Part shown: piece after piece, positions 16,267-24,920 of the stretch | How positions within the stretch are numbered: position 1 is the stretch's first letter | Layout of the letters: every line of letters begins with the position of its first letter | DNA from: an uncultured Collinsella sp. | Lineage (GTDB): Bacteria; Actinomycetota; Coriobacteriia; Coriobacteriales; Coriobacteriaceae | Direction of reading: 5' to 3' | Length of the DNA: 62,347 nt | Assembly: GCA_900552385.1 (NCBI GenBank) | Contig: URZI01000010.1 | Span: 1-62,347, forward strand | Translations under genes and position numbers: made by a program | Notes under the pieces: model-generated | The model's input: the letters and a program-made list of their open reading frames with translations, nothing else | Database searches by the model: none | Told to the model about the DNA's origin: nothing

Positions 16267-18019
16267 GATGATATCGCGTCGCCGCTTGATTGAGGCGGCT
16301 GCCGGCACACTGCTGCTTTCGGGCTGCTCTTCGCAGGACGAATCCTCGACAAAAAAGACCAAGAAGCAGGGCAAGATTAAAAAGGCCGATGCGTCTAGCG
16401 AGACCAAGCATCTTCGCGACAAGGATGAGCTGTACGAGGTCTACGATGACTCGGGCATCGTATGCATGTACCTGACGGTCTCTCGCGGCAACAGCTCCGA
16501 GAATACCGATCATAGCTGGGCCGAGATCAATACCTACTCGGTCTACGACTATGCCGACATGGGCGTGACGCGCTATCAGGTTATGGGCCTGCTGCAGCCT
16601 GGCGATGATAAGGGCCCCGTTGCTGGCGAGGTCGGCTATGGCGAGGAGGCACCCAACGCCACGGTGCAGGTGCGCGGTCAGACGTCGAGTACCTATACGC
16701 AAAAGAACTACAAGGTGGAGCTCAAAAAGGGCAAGGGCACGTGGCGCCAGCAGCGCGCGATTGCGCTTAACAAGCACATGGGCGAGGGCATGCGCTTTCG
16801 TAACAAGATGGCCTACGATCTGATCCGTGGCATTCCCCAGATGGTGGGCCTGCGCACGCAGTTTGTGCACCTATGGGTGTGCGACCAGACCGAAAAATCC
16901 AACGACACCTTTGAAGACTACGGTCTGTTTACGCAGGTCGAGCAGCTCAACAAGACGGCGCTCAAGGCCCACGGTCTGGATAAGAGTGGGCATCTGTATA
17001 AGGTGAACAGCTTCGATTTCCATCGCTTTGAGGACACCATTAAGCTCACCGATGACCCCGACTATAACCAGACGGCGTTTGAGGGCATGCTCGAGATTAA
17101 GGGCGACTCGGACCATACCAAGTTGATTGAGATGCTCGATGCGCTCAACGACGATACGCAAAAGATCGACGATGTGCTCGACGCCTACTTCGATACCGAG
17201 AACCTGGTTTATTGGATGGCGTTTCAGATCTTGACGGGTAATTGCGATACACAGAACCGTAACTGCTATCTGTACAGCCCGCTTAACTCCAAGGTTTGGT
17301 ACATCCTGGATTGGGATAACGACGGCATGCTGCGCAAGCTCGAGTTGAGCCTGACGGGATTCTCGGATTATGCGAGCTGGGAGCGCGGCGTGAGCAACTA
17401 CTGGGGCAACGTGCTGTTTAACCGCGCGTTGCGCAGCAAGTCGTTCCGCAGCGAACTCGATAGCGCCGTCAAGGACCTGCGCTCGTACATGACCGAAGAG
17501 CGCCTGAGCAAGATGGTCGAGCATTATCGCGAGGTCACGGAGCCACTCGTCTTTGCTGCGCCCGACCTGGAGAATCTTCCCGTGACGAAGGACGAATACG
17601 AGCAGATTGCCGCGGCGATTCCTTCCGAGATCGAGGAGAACTATAAGAGCTTTCGCGAGAGCTATAAAAAGCCCATGCCGTTCTACATTGGCGTGCCGCA
17701 GATCGATAACGGTAAGCTGCGCATCAACTGGGATGCGTCCTACGACTTTAAGGCGCGCGACATTCGCTATACCGTGGAGCTTGCGCGCGACTATGCCATA
17801 AGCGACGTGGTCTTTAAGGCCGAGGACGTGCTGCTGCCCGAGGTAACGTGCGATGCACCTGATGCCGGCCAATATTTTGTGCGTGTGCGCGCCACCAACT
17901 CCGACGGCTATACGCAAGATGCGTTTGACTATTACGTGACCGACGACGGCAAGCAGTACGGCATGAAGTGCTTCTACGTGCAAGATGGCGGCAAGGTCGT
18001 GGAGGACACGTATGAGTAG
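16256..18019 (+). CDS. CotH kinase family lipoprotein
   Basis: Read from ATG 16256 (GGGGAGG upstream), inside the pelG end; 587 residues. The N-terminus MTDRMISRRRLIEAAAGTLL followed by LSGC has a lipobox cysteine at residue 24 and a twin-arginine-like SRRRLI, so it is probably an exported lipoprotein, possibly by Tat. CotH marks are VQVRGQTSSTYTQKNYKVEL, then YWMAFQILTGNCDTQNRNCY and WYILDWDNDGM (the D-W-D metal-binding region). CotH proteins are secreted atypical protein kinases first known from Bacillus spore coats. A beta-sandwich-like C-terminal part (about 480-587) precedes the stop. Its place in the operon suggests it acts on the polymer or on its wall attachment; that is inference. 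Confidence 0.88.
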   Translation: MTDRMISRRRLIEAAAGTLLLSGCSSQDESSTKKTKKQGKIKKADASSETKHLRDKDELYEVYDDSGIVCMYLTVSRGNSSENTDHSWAEINTYSVYDYADMGVTRYQVMGLLQPGDDKGPVAGEVGYGEEAPNATVQVRGQTSSTYTQKNYKVELKKGKGTWRQQRAIALNKHMGEGMRFRNKMAYDLIRGIPQMVGLRTQFVHLWVCDQTEKSNDTFEDYGLFTQVEQLNKTALKAHGLDKSGHLYKVNSFDFHRFEDTIKLTDDPDYNQTAFEGMLEIKGDSDHTKLIEMLDALNDDTQKIDDVLDAYFDTENLVYWMAFQILTGNCDTQNRNCYLYSPLNSKVWYILDWDNDGMLRKLELSLTGFSDYASWERGVSNYWGNVLFNRALRSKSFRSELDSAVKDLRSYMTEERLSKMVEHYREVTEPLVFAAPDLENLPVTKDEYEQIAAAIPSEIEENYKSFRESYKKPMPFYIGVPQIDNGKLRINWDASYDFKARDIRYTVELARDYAISDVVFKAEDVLLPEVTCDAPDAGQYFVRVRATNSDGYTQDAFDYYVTDDGKQYGMKCFYVQDGGKVVEDTYE

Positions 18020-18803
18020 GGCTAGCGCGCTGCTTGAGCGTCTGGCGGCTCCGCCCGCGCGAACCACGCAGGAGCGCTACCGCCACGAGCTCAAGTACCT
18101 CATTAACGAGGGCGAGCACGCCGCGCTTGCCTGTCGCATGTCGCCGGTCTTTAAGCTGGACAAGCATGCGCGGGCGGGCGGTTACACCATCCGCAGCCTG
18201 TATTTTGACGACTACTGCAACTCGGCCTACGAGGAAAAAGACGCCGGTATCCTGATGCGCAAAAAGTATCGCGTGCGCATCTATAACGGCAGCGACAAGG
18301 TGATTAAGCTCGAGCGTAAAAAGAAGTACGGCAGCTGGATCTACAAGGAGGATGCGCCGCTCACCCGCGACGAGTTTGAGCAGGTCCTCGCCGGCGACTA
18401 TGACTTTTTGCTGCGCAGCCCGCATCAGCTCTGCCGTGAGTTCTATATCGAGTGCATCTGCAACATGATGCGCCCGCGCACCATCGTGGACTACGAGCGC
18501 GAGCCGTGGGTGATGGACGAGGGCACCGTGCGCGTTACGTTTGACATGAACGTGCGCGCCGCGGTGGGAAGCTTCGATATCTTTGATGCGACCTTGCCCG
18601 CGCTGCCGGTCTTGGAGCCCGGCAAACTAGTGATGGAGGTCAAGTTTACCGAGTTTTGCCCGCAGCTGGTGCGCGATTTGGTGCCGCCGGGTGCGGCCGA
18701 GCTCACGGCGGTTTCCAAGTACTGCCTGTGTTACGAAAAGACCGCCTACCTGCGCGGTTTTAATTACTGGGAATCGGATTTTGAGAACCGAGGGGATATT
18801 TAG
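18012..18803 (+). CDS. VTC-domain protein (polyphosphate polymerase-like)
   Basis: 263 residues; start ATG 18012 lies within the cotH stop region behind GGAGG. The VTC fold is clear: RHELKYLINEGEHAALACRM, then YTIRSLYFDDYCNSAYEEK, KKYRVRIYNGSDKVIKLERK with the basic residues of the triphosphate tunnel, FYIECICNMMRPRTIVDYER and KLVMEVKFTEFCPQLVRDLV near the end. In yeast Vtc4 this domain makes inorganic polyphosphate from ATP; bacterial single-domain forms are mostly untested. It is soluble and is linked by near-overlap to a membrane protein (DUF4956) and to CotH, a trio that recurs in bacterial genomes. Confidence 0.9.
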   Translation: MSRASALLERLAAPPARTTQERYRHELKYLINEGEHAALACRMSPVFKLDKHARAGGYTIRSLYFDDYCNSAYEEKDAGILMRKKYRVRIYNGSDKVIKLERKKKYGSWIYKEDAPLTRDEFEQVLAGDYDFLLRSPHQLCREFYIECICNMMRPRTIVDYEREPWVMDEGTVRVTFDMNVRAAVGSFDIFDATLPALPVLEPGKLVMEVKFTEFCPQLVRDLVPPGAAELTAVSKYCLCYEKTAYLRGFNYWESDFENRGDI

Positions 18804-18806
18804 ACC

Positions 18807-19472
18807 ATGAGCACCAGGGACTTTTTTAAGAACTCCGTCTTGGAGGCGTTTGGCCAGGTCGACCCTGCCAAGATCGGCCTGTCGCTGCTCGTGGCGCTCG
18901 CCATGGGCATCCTGATCTACTACGTGTACAAGCGCTTTTTTACCGGCGTGGTGTACTCGCGCAGCTTTGCCGTGACGCTTGTGGGCATGTGCGTGCTCAC
19001 CTGCATGGTGACGCTCGCGATCTCGACCAACGTGGTCATCTCGCTCGGTATGGTCGGTGCTCTGTCTATCGTCCGTTACCGAACGGCGGTCAAGGATCCG
19101 CTCGACCTGTTGTATCTGTTTTGGTCCATTACCACGGGTATCACAGCGGGCGCCGGCATGTACGCGCTCGTAGGGCTTGCGGCAGTGGTGATCGTCGTGA
19201 TGATCGCCGGCTTCGCTACGCACCAGGACAAGGCGCGCGTGTACATGATGGTTATCCACTATACGGGTCAGACCACGGGCGACGACATTGTGCGTGCCTT
19301 TGGCCGCACCAAGTTCACCGTTAAGTCTAAGACCATGCGCGGCGACAAGGTGGAGATGGCCGTCGAGGTGTTCTCGGACGGCGTGGACATGCCCTATGCC
19401 GATGCCATCCGTGCGCTCGACGGCGTGGAGGACCTGACGCTCATCCAATACAACGGCGAATACCATGGATAA
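18807..19472 (+). CDS. DUF4956 membrane protein
   Basis: 221 residues, three bases after the VTC gene. Four hydrophobic helices occupy about residues 23-40, 50-68, 70-90 and 115-140, including the family signature NVVISLGMVGALSIVRYRTA followed by VKDPLDLLYLFWSI. The C-terminal ~75 residues are soluble and ACT/ferredoxin-like in pattern (VYMMVIHYTGQTTGDDIVRA). It is last in the operon. DUF4956 proteins accompany VTC-domain proteins and probably form the membrane unit that moves or anchors the phosphate-linked product; this is inference from linkage. Confidence 0.9.
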   Translation: MSTRDFFKNSVLEAFGQVDPAKIGLSLLVALAMGILIYYVYKRFFTGVVYSRSFAVTLVGMCVLTCMVTLAISTNVVISLGMVGALSIVRYRTAVKDPLDLLYLFWSITTGITAGAGMYALVGLAAVVIVVMIAGFATHQDKARVYMMVIHYTGQTTGDDIVRAFGRTKFTVKSKTMRGDKVEMAVEVFSDGVDMPYADAIRALDGVEDLTLIQYNGEYHG

Positions 19473-19479
19473 CTTGGTT

Positions 19480-19501
19480 CCGGCGTTTTAATAAACGCCG
19501 G
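19480..19501 (+). terminator. Hairpin at the end of the pel operon
   Basis: CCGGCGTTT (19480-19488) and AAACGCCGG (19493-19501) form a perfect 9-bp stem with loop TAAT. No T-run follows on the + strand, so termination is likely but not certain. Confidence 0.55.
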
Positions 19502-19607
19502 ACCGCTCGACGCTGCGCGGGCATCTGCTCGACCAGGAATTCTATTTACTCAATTTGCTGGCAAGGCAGCTATCATGGTGCTTGTGAATTCGTTGTCAGG
19601 GGTGCTC

Positions 19608-20588
19608 GTGGTAAAGATGAAAGATGTGGCCGAGCTGGCGGGCGTTTCGAGCGCCGCCGTCTCGCGCTACCTCAACGGTGGATATATCTCGGCGGATAAG
19701 GCCGAGCGCATTAAGCAAGCGATTGAGCTGACCGGATACGTGCGGTCCAGCCAGGCTCGCGCGCTGCGCACCGGCTCCACCAAGCTCATCGGCGTCATCG
19801 TGCCTAAAATCAACTCGGAATCCGTAAGCCGCATTACCGCCGGCATTGGCCAGGTGCTCGGTCGTCGTGGCTACCAGATGTTGCTTGCCAATACCGACAA
19901 TGCCCCCGATCGCGAGCTCGAATACCTCGATTTATTCCAAAACCACCCGGTCGATGGCATTGTGCTGGTAGCAACCATGATTACCGACGAGCACCGTCGG
20001 GCGATTGAATCGTGCCGTGTGCCCATCGTGCTGATCGGTCAGAATGTTGAGGGCGCGGCGTGCGTCTATCACGACGATTACGAGGCCGCCTTTGAGCTGG
20101 GCCATGCGCTTGCGGGTCGCGTGGACGGCAAGATTGCCTATATTGGAGTTACCGAAGAGGACCGCGCGGCCGGTTATGACCGCCGTCGCGGTTTTGAGGC
20201 CGGCTTGCGCGCCGCGGGCAACCCGCTCGATGCCGCCTTGATTCGCCTGGGCTCGTTTACGCTCGACTCGGGCTATGGTGCGGCGCGTGAACTGCTTTCC
20301 GTCGACCCCGATGTTTCGTTTATCGCGTGCGCGACCGACACCATGGCGGCGGGCGCGCTGCGTGCCATCGATGAGGTTCGCGGCATGGGCGAGGGTATTC
20401 ACCGCGTGAGCGGTTTTGGCGACAACGCGTTTTTGCGCGCGCTGACGGGCGGCATTCCCACCGTGCATTATGGCTACCTGACCAGTGGCGTCGAGGCGAC
20501 CAATATGTTGCTCAACACGCTCGATGGCGTGGAGGGGGAGAGCGGTCTCAAGACGCTCAAACTCGGCCATCAACTTATGAATGTCTAG
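19608..20588 (+). CDS. scrR: LacI-family repressor of sucrose genes
   Basis: 326 residues from GTG 19608 (AGGGG upstream); an alternative ATG at 19617 removes three residues. The N-terminal helix-turn-helix is KMKDVAELAGVSSAAVSRYL with a YVRSSQARALRTGSTKLIGV hinge region, and the remainder is a periplasmic-binding-protein-like sensor (LLANTDNAPDRELEYLDLFQ, VDGIVLVATMI, IGVTEEDRAAGYDRRRGFEA). It is followed by two operator-like repeats and by sucrose PTS and hydrolase genes, so the inducer is probably sucrose 6-phosphate or fructose. Likely also autoregulatory or acting on the downstream promoter. Confidence 0.85.
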   Translation: MVKMKDVAELAGVSSAAVSRYLNGGYISADKAERIKQAIELTGYVRSSQARALRTGSTKLIGVIVPKINSESVSRITAGIGQVLGRRGYQMLLANTDNAPDRELEYLDLFQNHPVDGIVLVATMITDEHRRAIESCRVPIVLIGQNVEGAACVYHDDYEAAFELGHALAGRVDGKIAYIGVTEEDRAAGYDRRRGFEAGLRAAGNPLDAALIRLGSFTLDSGYGAARELLSVDPDVSFIACATDTMAAGALRAIDEVRGMGEGIHRVSGFGDNAFLRALTGGIPTVHYGYLTSGVEATNMLLNTLDGVEGESGLKTLKLGHQLMNV

Positions 20589-20676
20589 GCTTTGGGCATG
20601 TCTGCCTGCCTTTGAGGCCCCTGTTTTTGCGGTAAAACTACCATTCGCCGGCTTTCTCCTACCGTTCACCCTACTA

Positions 20677-20717
20677 TGAAAACGATTACAGACATATGAA
20701 ACTGAAAACGATTACAG
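20677..20717. promoter_or_regulatory. Two LacI-type operators upstream of sucrose PTS gene
   Basis: The 15-mer TGAAAACGATTACAG occurs exactly at 20677-20691 and again at 20703-20717, spaced 26 bp. Each copy is an imperfect palindrome around a central CG (TGAAAAC/GATTACA), the form bound by LacI-family repressors such as the scrR product just upstream. Their position 56-96 bp before the scrA start implies they cover the promoter. Confidence 0.8.
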
Positions 20718-20772
20718 TGTAAGTGTCAAAGGTAGTCGGGTGCGCATGCACCCGTTGGAGGAAAGGGAAGTC

Positions 20773-22173
20773 ATGGACTACCGCAAATCAGCCCAAGAGG
20801 TGCTCGACAACATCGGTGGCGCCGGCAACGTTGTTTCGGCCGCACACTGCGCCACGCGTCTGCGCCTGGTGATTGCCGATAACGCGAAGGTTGACAAGGA
20901 GGCCCTCGAGAATATCGACGGCGCTAAGGGCGTCTTTGAAGCCCAGGGCCAGCTCCAGATTATTTTTGGCACTGGCACCGTCAATAAGGTCTACGAGGAG
21001 TTCATCGCGCTCAGTGGCGTCGAGGCCGCCACCAAGGCCGAGGTCAAGGAGGCCGCGGCGCAGCAGCAGAACATCTTTATGCGCGCCATTAAGGTGCTCG
21101 GCGACGTCTTTGTCCCCATCATCCCTGCCATCGTGGCCTCGGGTCTGCTGCTGGGCATTATGAGCGCCCTCAACTTTATGGCCTCCAACGGCTTTATCGC
21201 GCTCGACACCAATAACTTTATCTACAAGATTGCCGACCTGGTCTCGGGCACGTCCTTTGGCATTCTGCAGATCCTGATCGGTTACTCCGCCGCTAAGGCC
21301 TTTGGCGCCAACCCGTATCTGGGCGCCGTTGTCGGTGGTGCGTTCATCAACTCCTCGCTACAGAGCGCCTACACGGTTGCCTCCGAGGGCGTGCAGACCA
21401 TGGTCAACGTCATCCCCGGTGTGTACAGCTTTGAGTGGGTCGGTTATCAAGGCCACGTTATCCCCATCGTCATCGCCTGCGCTATTCTGGCCTTCCTCGA
21501 GAAGCGCCTGCACAAGATCGTTCCCGAGATGTTCGACCTCTTTGTGACCCCGCTCGTCTCGGTGTTCGTGACCGTGCTCGTGACCCTCGTTGCCGTCGGC
21601 CCCATCTTCGTGTGGGCCGAGAACGCCATTCTCGGTCTGATTCAGGCCCTGCTCACCCTGCCCTTTGGCATCGGTTCCTTTATCGTCGGCCTGTTCTATG
21701 CCCCCACGGTCGTTACCGGTATCCACCAGATGTACACCGCCATCGATCTGGGCCAGCTCGCTCAGTACGGTGTGACCTATTGGCTGCCCATCGCCAGCGC
21801 TGCCAACATCGCCCAGGGTGGTGCCGCGCTCGCCGTTGCCTTTAAGACCCGCGATGCCAAGATCAAGGGTCTGGCGCTTCCTTCGGCCCTGTCCGCCTTC
21901 ATGGGCATTACCGAGCCTGCCATCTTTGGTGTGAACCTGCGCTTCTTTAAGCCCTTCATCGCCGGCTGCATCGGCGGCGGTTGCGGTGCCCTGGTCTGCG
22001 CGCTCACTTCGCTGGCTGCCTCCGGCACGGGTGTTACGGGTATCTTCGGTATCCTGCTGTGCCTGTCCCAGCCCGTGCAGTACGCGATCATGTTTGCGGT
22101 TGCCGCGGTCGTGTCCTTTGCCATCTCGTTTGTCCTGTACAAGGACGAGCCCAAGGCTTCCGAGCAGGCCTAA
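20773..22173 (+). CDS. scrA: Sucrose-type PTS EIIBC component
   Basis: 466 residues from ATG 20773 behind GGAGGAAAGGG. The N-terminal EIIB domain has the phosphocysteine in SAAHCATRLRLV (C26). The EIIC domain follows from about residue 110 with about ten membrane segments and the conserved GITEPAIFGVNLRF region near residue 385. No EIIA domain is present after the last helix, as in other sucrose EIIBC proteins that borrow the glucose-type EIIA. It imports and phosphorylates sucrose (or a close relative), delivering sucrose 6-phosphate to the hydrolase encoded next. Confidence 0.88.
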   Translation: MDYRKSAQEVLDNIGGAGNVVSAAHCATRLRLVIADNAKVDKEALENIDGAKGVFEAQGQLQIIFGTGTVNKVYEEFIALSGVEAATKAEVKEAAAQQQNIFMRAIKVLGDVFVPIIPAIVASGLLLGIMSALNFMASNGFIALDTNNFIYKIADLVSGTSFGILQILIGYSAAKAFGANPYLGAVVGGAFINSSLQSAYTVASEGVQTMVNVIPGVYSFEWVGYQGHVIPIVIACAILAFLEKRLHKIVPEMFDLFVTPLVSVFVTVLVTLVAVGPIFVWAENAILGLIQALLTLPFGIGSFIVGLFYAPTVVTGIHQMYTAIDLGQLAQYGVTYWLPIASAANIAQGGAALAVAFKTRDAKIKGLALPSALSAFMGITEPAIFGVNLRFFKPFIAGCIGGGCGALVCALTSLAASGTGVTGIFGILLCLSQPVQYAIMFAVAAVVSFAISFVLYKDEPKASEQA

Positions 22174-22193
22174 GAGCTTTTGATTGAGGGGAT

Positions 22194-22218
22194 GCCCGCG
22201 GGCTGTATGCTCGCGGGC
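22194..22218 (+). terminator. GC-rich hairpin between scrA and scrB
   Basis: GCCCGCG (22194-22200) pairs with CGCGGGC (22212-22218) across an 11-base loop, followed by GTTTCCC. It may trim readthrough from scrA into scrB rather than block it. Confidence 0.4.
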
Positions 22219-22280
22219 GTTTCCCGTATCTGGTACCGATCTCTGGTGCCTTGTTACTTTCGATCCGTTAGGACTTTGAT

Positions 22281-23813
22281 ATGTCTAATGCACTTGGTCG
22301 CGACCTTGCAAAGCTGGTTGCCGCTGTTGACGCTGCCGCCTCTGAGTGCGGTCATGGCGCGTATGGCCAGCACTTCCACATTATGCCGCCGGCGGGTTGG
22401 CTCAACGACCCCAACGGTCTTTGCCAGGCGGGCGGCGTGTTCCACGCTTATTTTCAATATGCTCCGTTTGATGTTGAGGGCGGCGTCAAGATGTGGGGCC
22501 ATGCCATAAGCCGCGACCTTATGAACTGGGAATATGTTGGAGCGCCGCTGCTTCCCGACGAGCCGTTCGACTGCCATGGCGTGTACTCGGGCTCGGCTTT
22601 GGTCGAGGACGGTCGCATTCGCGTGCTCTATACCGGCAACGTTAAGCTCCCCGATGCGGACGGCGTCTTTGACTATGTCAACTCCGGCCGTCGCGCCGAT
22701 ACCGTGTATGTCGAGAGCGCCGATGGACAGACGTTTAGCCAAAAGCGCGTGGTGCTGGCTTCCGAGGATTATCCCGAGGATTTGACCTGCCACGTGCGTG
22801 ACCCCAAGGTGTGGCGCGATGATGATGGGCGTTACCACATGGTGCTGGGCGCGCGTCGTCGCGTGGACGGGCCGCATGTCGAGAGCCGTTTTTGCGCCAT
22901 GCATGGCGAGGGCGCCGGTCGTGATGTGGGCGAGATCTTGGTGTACGGCTCGGCCGATATGCTGAGCTGGGAGCTCGAGAGCCGTGTGTCTACGCCCGAG
23001 CGTTTTGGGTTTATGTGGGAATGCCCGGGGTATCTGGAGATTGAGACGGATGGCGGTGTACCGGCGAAATGGCTGTCCTTCTCGCCCCAGGGGCTCGAGG
23101 GCGGTCGTTGGGACCGCGGTAATGTGTATGCCGCTGGCTACTTGCCTGTAACGGGTGACATCACCGGTGGTGACGGTGCCTATGAGCTGGGCGAGTTCCG
23201 CCTGTGGGACGCCGGTTTTGACTTCTATGCTCCGCAGGAGTTTACGTCCGAGGACGGTCGCCACATTTTGATCGGCTGGATGGGCATGCCCGATGAGCCG
23301 ACCTATGGCAACGCGCCCACCGTGGTGTGCGGCTGGCAGCACTGCATGACGGTGCCGCGCGAGCTTACAGCCGGTGCCGGCGGCGTGGTGCTGCAGCAGC
23401 CGGCGCGCGAGATTGAGCACCATTATGCCTCGGTGCGTGTGGGGGAGGGCTCGTTGGAGGTTGCCGACGATACCTGCTTTGACGTTGTTGTCGACGGTGT
23501 CGACGGCGCGTTTACCGCGATCGTTGATGGCGAGCTGAAGCTGGCGTTTATGCCCGCCGAGGGCGAACTGCCCGCGCGCTTTGAGATGCGATTTACCGAT
23601 GAGAGTCGCGCTTCTGCCGGCTGCGGGCGTACCGTGCGCTGGGAGCCCGTCGACGAGGTTCGTAACGTTCGCATTGTCGGCGATGCCTCGTCGGTCGAGG
23701 TGTTTGTGAACGATGGCTCGCTCGTATTCTCGACGCGCATCTATCCCGAGGCCTATGGCGTGACCATTGACGCTCCGGGTGCGAGCGTGAACTATCACAC
23801 GCTCAACATCTAG
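22281..23813 (+). CDS. scrB: Sucrose-6-phosphate hydrolase (GH32)
   Basis: 510 residues with the complete GH32 catalytic set: WLNDPNG with nucleophile D43, VRDPKVW with transition-state D174, and WECPGYLE with acid/base E247. A five-blade propeller domain extends to about residue 340, followed by the beta-sandwich. No signal peptide is seen, so it works in the cytoplasm on the sucrose 6-phosphate made by the adjacent PTS, giving glucose 6-phosphate and fructose. Ribosome site TAGGA lies before ATG 22281. Confidence 0.92.
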   Translation: MSNALGRDLAKLVAAVDAAASECGHGAYGQHFHIMPPAGWLNDPNGLCQAGGVFHAYFQYAPFDVEGGVKMWGHAISRDLMNWEYVGAPLLPDEPFDCHGVYSGSALVEDGRIRVLYTGNVKLPDADGVFDYVNSGRRADTVYVESADGQTFSQKRVVLASEDYPEDLTCHVRDPKVWRDDDGRYHMVLGARRRVDGPHVESRFCAMHGEGAGRDVGEILVYGSADMLSWELESRVSTPERFGFMWECPGYLEIETDGGVPAKWLSFSPQGLEGGRWDRGNVYAAGYLPVTGDITGGDGAYELGEFRLWDAGFDFYAPQEFTSEDGRHILIGWMGMPDEPTYGNAPTVVCGWQHCMTVPRELTAGAGGVVLQQPAREIEHHYASVRVGEGSLEVADDTCFDVVVDGVDGAFTAIVDGELKLAFMPAEGELPARFEMRFTDESRASAGCGRTVRWEPVDEVRNVRIVGDASSVEVFVNDGSLVFSTRIYPEAYGVTIDAPGASVNYHTLNI

Positions 23814-23851
23814 GCGATTTGTCGCATATCGGCGCTATACTGCAGCCGTTG

Positions 23852-23891
23852 CCCACGATGCGGGGAACACCCGCATCGTGGGTTTTTGTTT
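23852..23891 (+). terminator. Strong rho-independent terminator after scrB
   Basis: CCCACGATGCGGG (23852-23864) pairs perfectly with CCCGCATCGTGGG (23870-23882), loop GAACA, then TTTTTGTTT. The tail runs into the region just before the next gene. Confidence 0.95.
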
Positions 23892-23909
23892 ATGAAGGGA
23901 CGGTGCCTT

Positions 23910-24902
23910 GTGGATGTACAGCAGCTAGAAGAGGCTTGGGCTTTGAGGGCCGGCTCGCGTGAGGCGCGTCTTGTTGCGACCCCGCATGTGCCGGCGGCGC
24001 TGTCTCTGTTGGGGATTGTGCGTCCCGGTGATCGTCTGGTTGCCTTTGCGGACGACTTTGCCGATGCGTTTGCGCACGGCTTTGATGCCTGCGACGTGGC
24101 TATGGTGGGGGAGCCGTCGGCTGCCGCGTTTGCTGCTGCGTCCGAGGGCTTTGATGCTTCGTTTGATGCCGAGGGGCCGCACCTGTGGTGGTTCGTCAAC
24201 TCTATCGGCGGGTTTGGTTTGCTCGTTCCCGATCTTCGTGCGTTAGGCCGCGCAGCGCGTGAGGCTCATGCGCTGCTCGTAGTGGATAACACCGTGGCTG
24301 GCCTCTTTGGGTGCGATCCGCTGCGTTTGGGTGCCGTCCTGTCGCTTGAAGCACTCGACCGTGTGTGCGCCGGTAAGGCTCCTCGCAAGCTCGTTGCCGT
24401 ATCGGTCGCACGCTCGCAGCTCAAGCGCCATCGTGTGGATGCTGCTGCCGAGTGCGCGCATGCGCTGCTCGAGGGGTGCGGATTGGCCGCACTCGACTTG
24501 TCCTCCGATGAGGCTGAGGTTCTAGAGCACGGGCTCGATACGCTCGACACCCGCATGCAGGCACACTTCGACCGCGCGCGTGCACTGGCCGAGTATTTGG
24601 CCGCGAACGAGATAGTGCACGGCGTGCGCTATCCTGGGCTGACCTCGCATCCCGACCACGCGGTTGCAACGGGAATCCTCGAGCACGGCTTTGGCCCGGC
24701 AGTTGAATTTGACCTGATGGACTGCACCGCGGGCGAATTCTTCAGCATGCTGCCGGATGAATTCCGCACATCACCCGCAGGCGGCCCAACAACGCGCCTT
24801 TCGGCTCCACGTGGCAAGCAGGGGAGCACCATCCGCCTCTTCGCCGGCACCGACAACCCCCTGATCGTGGCCGCCACCCTAGACAACGCCCTCCGCAACT
24901 AG
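23910..24902 (+). CDS. Cys/Met-metabolism PLP-fold protein lacking the catalytic lysine
   Basis: 330 residues from GTG 23910, preferred because AAGGGA lies nine bases upstream; the ATG at 23892 lies in the terminator tail. The fold follows the cystathionine gamma-synthase-like family: HVPAALSLLGIV, VNSIGGFGLLVPDLRALG, then LLVVDNTVAGLFGCDPLRLG, the VDNT strand that binds the PLP ring. Where the family has S-x-T-K-x-x-x-G-H-x-D, this protein reads SVARSQLKRHRVD, so the Schiff-base lysine appears to be arginine. The C-terminal half (GVRYPGLTSHPDHAVATGIL) is still family-like. Either it is a non-catalytic paralogue or a lysine at another position is used. Confidence 0.7.
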   Translation: MDVQQLEEAWALRAGSREARLVATPHVPAALSLLGIVRPGDRLVAFADDFADAFAHGFDACDVAMVGEPSAAAFAAASEGFDASFDAEGPHLWWFVNSIGGFGLLVPDLRALGRAAREAHALLVVDNTVAGLFGCDPLRLGAVLSLEALDRVCAGKAPRKLVAVSVARSQLKRHRVDAAAECAHALLEGCGLAALDLSSDEAEVLEHGLDTLDTRMQAHFDRARALAEYLAANEIVHGVRYPGLTSHPDHAVATGILEHGFGPAVEFDLMDCTAGEFFSMLPDEFRTSPAGGPTTRLSAPRGKQGSTIRLFAGTDNPLIVAATLDNALRN

Positions 24903-24920
24903 CTAAATCATCCTCGACTC

